Assembly (NCBI GenBank): GCA_004001285.1
Contig: AP018697.1
Span: forward strand, 558,001-622,000
DNA from: Arthrobacter sp. MN05-02
GTDB lineage: Bacteria > Actinomycetota > Actinomycetes > Actinomycetales > Micrococcaceae
Reading direction: 5' to 3'
DNA length: 64,000 bases
In this document: in pieces, positions 59,498 through 64,000 of the stretch
Layout of the letters: the number at the start of each line of letters is the position of its first letter
Numbering within the stretch: position 1 is the stretch's first letter
Program-made: the position numbers and the translations under genes
Notes under the pieces: generated by a model
Told to the model about the DNA's origin: nothing
Seen by the model: only the letters and a program-made list of their open reading frames with translations
Database searches by the model: none

Positions 59498-59881
59498 GTG
59501 CCCATCGGCAAAGTGAAGTGGTTCGACGCGGACAAGGGATTCGGGTTCCTGTCCACCGACGACGGCAAGGAGGTGTTCCTGCATGCCTCGGCACTCCCTG
59601 CCGGCGTGAGCGAGGTGAAGGTGGGCACCAAGCTCGAGTTCGGCGTCGCGGACGGCCGTCGCGGTCTCCAGGCGCTCTCGGCACGCATCCTGGAGCAGGC
59701 CCCCTCCGTCGCCAAGGCGACGCGCAAGAGCGCCGACGACATGGCGGTCATCACGGAAGACCTCATCAAGCTGCTCGACGGGGTGTCCAACGGACTCCGC
59801 AAGGGGCGCTATCCCGAAAAGGCGCACGCCTCGAAGGTCGCGGCCGTGCTGAGGGCGGTTGCGGACGACCTCGACGCGTAG
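59498..59881 (+). CDS. cold-shock domain protein with C-terminal extension
   Basis: 127 aa. Residues 1-66 are a CSD: GKVKWFDADKGFGFLSTDDG (RNP1 KGFGFL), KEVFLHASAL (RNP2 VFLHA). Residues ~67-127 form an extra helical, Lys/Arg/Ala-rich region (AKATRKSADDMAVITEDLIK) not present in CspA. Such longer proteins are common in actinobacteria. GTG start at 59498 behind AGAAGAGGTAG. The ~160-nt upstream leader (59340-59497) includes a possible -10 TATATC near 59371 and a CCACGGC/GCCGTGG hairpin. RNA chaperone or DNA-binding role. First gene of an operon with DUF3027 and an MFS gene. Confidence 0.88.
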   Translation: MPIGKVKWFDADKGFGFLSTDDGKEVFLHASALPAGVSEVKVGTKLEFGVADGRRGLQALSARILEQAPSVAKATRKSADDMAVITEDLIKLLDGVSNGLRKGRYPEKAHASKVAAVLRAVADDLDA

Positions 59882-59890
59882 GCTTCGACC

Positions 59891-60463
59891 ATGACCTCGA
59901 CCAATCTGGACACTGCCGACAGCGCAGCCATGACCGGCAGCGGGACGCCGACCGAGGATGCTCCCGTGCCGGTCGAGGTGCCCCGGAAGCCGCGGGCATC
60001 ACGCCGGATCCCGAAATCGGATGCCGTGCTGGAAGCGGCCGTCGAGCGGGCACGCAGCGGAGTGCTCGAGATCGCTCCCGAGGCCCAGGTGGGTCGCCAC
60101 GTGTCCGCGACCATCGAGGGTGAGCGGCTCGTGACGCATCGCTTCGAGGCGTTCGTCCCCGGGTACGGCGGCTGGCAGTGGTACGCGAGCGTGGCCCGCG
60201 TCGCCCGGAGCAAGGACGTCACGGTGTGCGAGGTCGGCCTGTTGCCCTCCGCGACCGCGCTGCTGGCGCCCGAGTGGCTGCCGTGGTCGGAGCGGGTGCG
60301 TCCCGAGGACTCCCAGCCCGACGACGCCGACGCCGCCCGGCCCGGTGACGTGCCCGGTGTCCCGCAGGAATCGTCCGACGACACGCAGCAACGGGAGAAC
60401 CTCACCCCGGCGGAAGCATCCGACGCGTCGGACCGCGCGGTGGATCAGCCCGACGCAGAGTGA
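59891..60463 (+). CDS. DUF3027 domain protein
   Basis: 190 aa. Core segments: SDAVLEAAVERARSGVLEIA, VTHRFEAFVPGYGGWQWYAS, VARVARSKDVTVCEVGLLPS and LLAPEWLPWSERVRPED, the hallmark of actinobacterial DUF3027 proteins. The N-terminus (1-30) and C-terminal ~50 residues are disordered, the latter acidic. It begins 9 nt after the cold-shock stop and lies 7 nt before the MFS gene. No known function; the constant link with a cold-shock gene suggests a nucleic-acid or envelope role, but that is only inference. Confidence 0.85.
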   Translation: MTSTNLDTADSAAMTGSGTPTEDAPVPVEVPRKPRASRRIPKSDAVLEAAVERARSGVLEIAPEAQVGRHVSATIEGERLVTHRFEAFVPGYGGWQWYASVARVARSKDVTVCEVGLLPSATALLAPEWLPWSERVRPEDSQPDDADAARPGDVPGVPQESSDDTQQRENLTPAEASDASDRAVDQPDAE

Positions 60464-60470
60464 CGGATCA

Positions 60471-61775
60471 GTGGCGCCGGACCGGAAGGGGAGTGCTCTG
60501 AGCACCTTCCGATCGCTCGGGATCCACAACTACCGGCTCTGGTTCATCGGGGCCCTCATCTCCAACATCGGCACCTGGATGCAGCGGACCGCCCAGGACT
60601 GGCTGGTCTACGACATCCTCACGGCCCAGAACGCGTCCGCGCTGGGCATCGTGATGGCCCTCCAGCTCGGACCGCAGCTCGTGATCGCGCCCTGGGCCGG
60701 GCTCATCGCCGACACCGTGGACCGGCGCAAGCTGCTCGCCACGACACAGATCGCCATGGCGCTCCTCGGCGTCGGGCTCGGGCTGATGGTCCTCCTCGAC
60801 GTCGCGCTCCTGTGGCACGTCTACGCCTTCGCGCTGGCACTCGGGGTCGTCTCGGCCTTCGACGCCCCCGCCCGACAGGCCTTCGTCTCCGAACTCGTGC
60901 GCGACGACTACCTCCCCAACGCCGTCGCGCTCAACAGCGCCTCGTTCAACGGCGCCCGGCTGATCGGCCCGGCCATCGCGGGCCTGCTCACCGCCGGCGT
61001 GGGACCCGGCTGGGTCTTCCTGATCAACGCCCTGACCTTCGGTGCGATGGTCTACGTGCTCCTCGCCCTGCGGAGCGGAGAGTTGAACAGGCAGCCCGGC
61101 TCCGCCCCGGGCAAGGGACGGATCCGGGCAGGATTCCGCTACGTGCGGCAGCGTCCGGACCTGATGATGGTGATGCTCGCGATCTTCATCGTGGGGACCT
61201 TCGGGCTGAACTTCGCCGTGTTCATCGCCGCGATGGCGCGCACGGAGTTCGGACAGGATGCCGGCGTCTTCGGGGTGCTGTCCTCGGTGATGGCGGTCGG
61301 ATCGGTCGCAGGCGCACTCCTGTCCGCGCGTAGGGAACGGCCGCGCCTGCGGTTCGTCTTCGGCGCGTCGGCCGCCTTCGGGATCGCCTGCGTCCTGGCG
61401 GCCCTGGCACCGAACCTCTGGCTTTTCGGGCTCGCACTCGTGCCGGTGGGTCTCTTCGCGCTGACGCTGATGACCAGCGCCAACGCGTATGTGCAGACGA
61501 CGACGGACCCCGCCATGCGCGGCCGGGTCATGGCCCTCTACTTCGCCATCTTCCTCGGCGGGACGCCGCTGGGCGCCCCCGTGGTGGGATGGGTCTCCGA
61601 CATGTTCGGTCCGCGGTGGAGCCTGGGCGTGGCCGCCACCTCCGGCCTCGTCGCCGCGGCCGCCGGCATCTTCTGGGCTTGGAGGTACCACGACGTCCGG
61701 TTGCGGTACGACCGATCAGCACCCCGGCGGCTCCGCCTCGACCACGAGGCCGGAGCCGCGGACGGCAGCAGCTGA
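60471..61775 (+). CDS. MFS transporter, DHA3/EntS-like
   Basis: 434 aa, 12 predicted helices. FRSLGIHNYRLWFIGALISN and TWMQRTAQDWLVYDIL, then GLIADTVDRRKLL, FDAPARQAFVSELVRDDYLP and NAVALNSASFNGARLIGPAI match the EntS/MFS_3 (macrolide- or siderophore-export like) subfamily. C-terminal tail Arg-rich. GTG start at 60471; a CTG a few codons later is a less likely start. Substrate unknown. Third gene of the cold-shock operon. Confidence 0.87.
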   Translation: MAPDRKGSALSTFRSLGIHNYRLWFIGALISNIGTWMQRTAQDWLVYDILTAQNASALGIVMALQLGPQLVIAPWAGLIADTVDRRKLLATTQIAMALLGVGLGLMVLLDVALLWHVYAFALALGVVSAFDAPARQAFVSELVRDDYLPNAVALNSASFNGARLIGPAIAGLLTAGVGPGWVFLINALTFGAMVYVLLALRSGELNRQPGSAPGKGRIRAGFRYVRQRPDLMMVMLAIFIVGTFGLNFAVFIAAMARTEFGQDAGVFGVLSSVMAVGSVAGALLSARRERPRLRFVFGASAAFGIACVLAALAPNLWLFGLALVPVGLFALTLMTSANAYVQTTTDPAMRGRVMALYFAIFLGGTPLGAPVVGWVSDMFGPRWSLGVAATSGLVAAAAGIFWAWRYHDVRLRYDRSAPRRLRLDHEAGAADGSS

Positions 61776-61779
61776 CCTG

Positions 61780-63051
<1,272 letters not shown>

Positions 63052-63157
63052 TTAACCTTGTGAGGCGTGGGGCGGAGCAGGTCGTGGCGGCCGTGGACCC
63101 CCACCGGCGTGGAGCATCCCAGCCGCGCACCCGCACCGCACCAAGGAGCTGACCCGC

Positions 63158-63856
63158 ATGACGGACCTCATCGACACCACCGAGATGTACCTGCGGACCA
63201 TCCTTGAACTCGAGGAAGAGAACATCGTCGCCCTGCGGGCACGCATCGCCGAACGGCTGCGCCACTCGGGCCCCACGGTCTCCCAGACCATCGGCCGCAT
63301 GGAGCGTGACGGACTGGTGGTGGTCTCGGGTGACCGGCACCTCGAGCTCACCGAGCTGGGGCGCCACAGGGCCACCGGGGTCATGAGGAAGCACCGCCTC
63401 GCGGAACGTCTCCTGAGCGATGTCATCGGCCTCGACTGGGCCTACGTGCACGACGAGGCCTGCCGCTGGGAGCACGTGATGAGCGAACGCGTCGAGCGCA
63501 GGCTCTACGAACTCCTGGGCAAGCCCTCCGAATCGCCCTACGGGAATCCCATCCCCGGCCTCGAGGCCATCGGCGGCGTCCAGTCCGAGCTCTTCACCGA
63601 CGGCGTGGTCACGCTGCTCTCGGCCATGGGCACCTACTCGGCCGAGAAGCCGGTTACGCTGGTGCGCCTGGCCGAGCCCATCCAGGTCGACCCGGAACTG
63701 CTGACCCAGCTCGACGAGGGCGGCCTGCGGCCGGGCGCACGCCTCAGTCTGGAATCGGTGGGCGGGTATGTCTCCGTCCGCGTTCCCGGGGTGGAAGGTG
63801 CACTGGAGCTGCCCCCGGAGGTCGCCTCGCACGTGTTCGTCTCCGTCGCGCCCTGA
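63158..63856 (+). CDS. DtxR/IdeR-type metal-dependent transcriptional regulator
   Basis: 232 aa. HTH domain: TTEMYLRTILELEEENIVALR and SGPTVSQTIGRMERDGLVVV. Metal ligands of DtxR are matched: Met in TTEMYL, His and Glu in KHRLAERLL, and His/Cys/Glu/His in VHDEACRWEHVMSERV. An SH3-like C-terminal domain (about 150-232) is present, as in DtxR (226 aa) and IdeR. Iron-bound protein would repress iron uptake and related genes. The complete ligand set points to iron rather than manganese sensing. Upstream ribosome site AAGGAGCTG. Confidence 0.9.
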   Translation: MTDLIDTTEMYLRTILELEEENIVALRARIAERLRHSGPTVSQTIGRMERDGLVVVSGDRHLELTELGRHRATGVMRKHRLAERLLSDVIGLDWAYVHDEACRWEHVMSERVERRLYELLGKPSESPYGNPIPGLEAIGGVQSELFTDGVVTLLSAMGTYSAEKPVTLVRLAEPIQVDPELLTQLDEGGLRPGARLSLESVGGYVSVRVPGVEGALELPPEVASHVFVSVAP

Positions 63857-63904
63857 GCCCGGCACGGCTCCGTCACCAGAAACACACCATTCCGTGACCG
63901 TAAC

Positions 63905-63933
63905 GTGACATACCGCGATATCTGAGGTAGCCT
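63905..63933 (+). promoter_or_regulatory. possible promoter for a gene beyond the right edge
   Basis: GTGACA (63905-63910), 17-nt spacer, TAGCCT (63928-63933). The 67 nt that follow contain no start codon with a ribosome site, so a longer leader seems to continue past the window; AATCGCCTAGCTCTGCC near the end may be the start of a structured RNA, which I could not confirm. Confidence 0.3.
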
Positions 63934-64000
63934 CCATCCTGTGCCAAATTCGCTCTAGATCCGGCACCCTCCTGCAAATCGCCTAGCTCTGCCATTGCCG

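Overview
The window is high-GC actinobacterial chromosome. Both 16S copies read as Arthrobacter-like, and the gene set (IdeR/DtxR-type regulator, WXG100 protein, actinobacterial SerC, bacterial XPB, DUF3263 and DUF3027 proteins, maltokinase-GlgB) fits a free-living Micrococcaceae member. No prophage, insertion sequence, integrase or CRISPR array was seen.

Layout. 1-3097: the C-terminal half of maltokinase fused in frame to the branching enzyme GlgB, cut by the left edge. 3300-17626: two complete rRNA operons (16S-23S-5S) in direct tandem, each with its own promoter, leader and terminator, separated by about 2.3 kb without a recognisable gene. 17708-26318: a SRPBCC protein and a GlcD-like FAD oxidase; a DUF4190-type membrane protein; a DUF4032 kinase-like protein; a UgpC-type sugar ABC ATPase; otsA-otsB for trehalose; a membrane-anchored DsbA-like protein. 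26411-32096: tRNA-Thr(TGT), rsgA, a Bcr/CflA efflux pump, a phosphoesterase, several small proteins and a short-chain dehydrogenase. 32129-37486: catalase, a pyruvate-oxidase-like TPP enzyme coupled to a baeRF2 (Rv2629-like) protein, and tiny proteins. 37613-45638: a small membrane protein, an Old Yellow Enzyme, a DHA2 efflux pump, an acidic protein, an epimerase and aldo-keto reductase, and a tandem FemA/B-like pair. 45690-52469: ThrE exporter, Ung, DUF3263 and LytR_C proteins, a TM2 protein, groEL behind two CIRCE-like operators, and a lone WXG100 protein. 52532-64000: a two-component system, XPB helicase with its overlapping Helicase_C_3 partner, a cold-shock protein - DUF3027 - MFS operon, serC, and a DtxR/IdeR-type regulator.

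Common themes are storage-sugar metabolism (GlgB, OtsAB, ABC ATPase), stress and redox defence (catalase, OYE, AKR, SDR, DsbA, GroEL) and cell-envelope functions. A palindrome of the form TAAG-N4-CTTA occurs three times between 30.0 and 37.6 kb, each time near small or stress-type genes. It is the best candidate here for an undescribed regulon.

Data quality matters. Five otherwise normal genes (SRPBCC, rsgA, the second FemAB, thrE, the XPB partner) each carry one single-base frameshift, placed at or near a short homopolymer. Both rRNA copies carry small indels at universally conserved positions. I read most of these as sequencing or consensus errors, and each affected entry says so.
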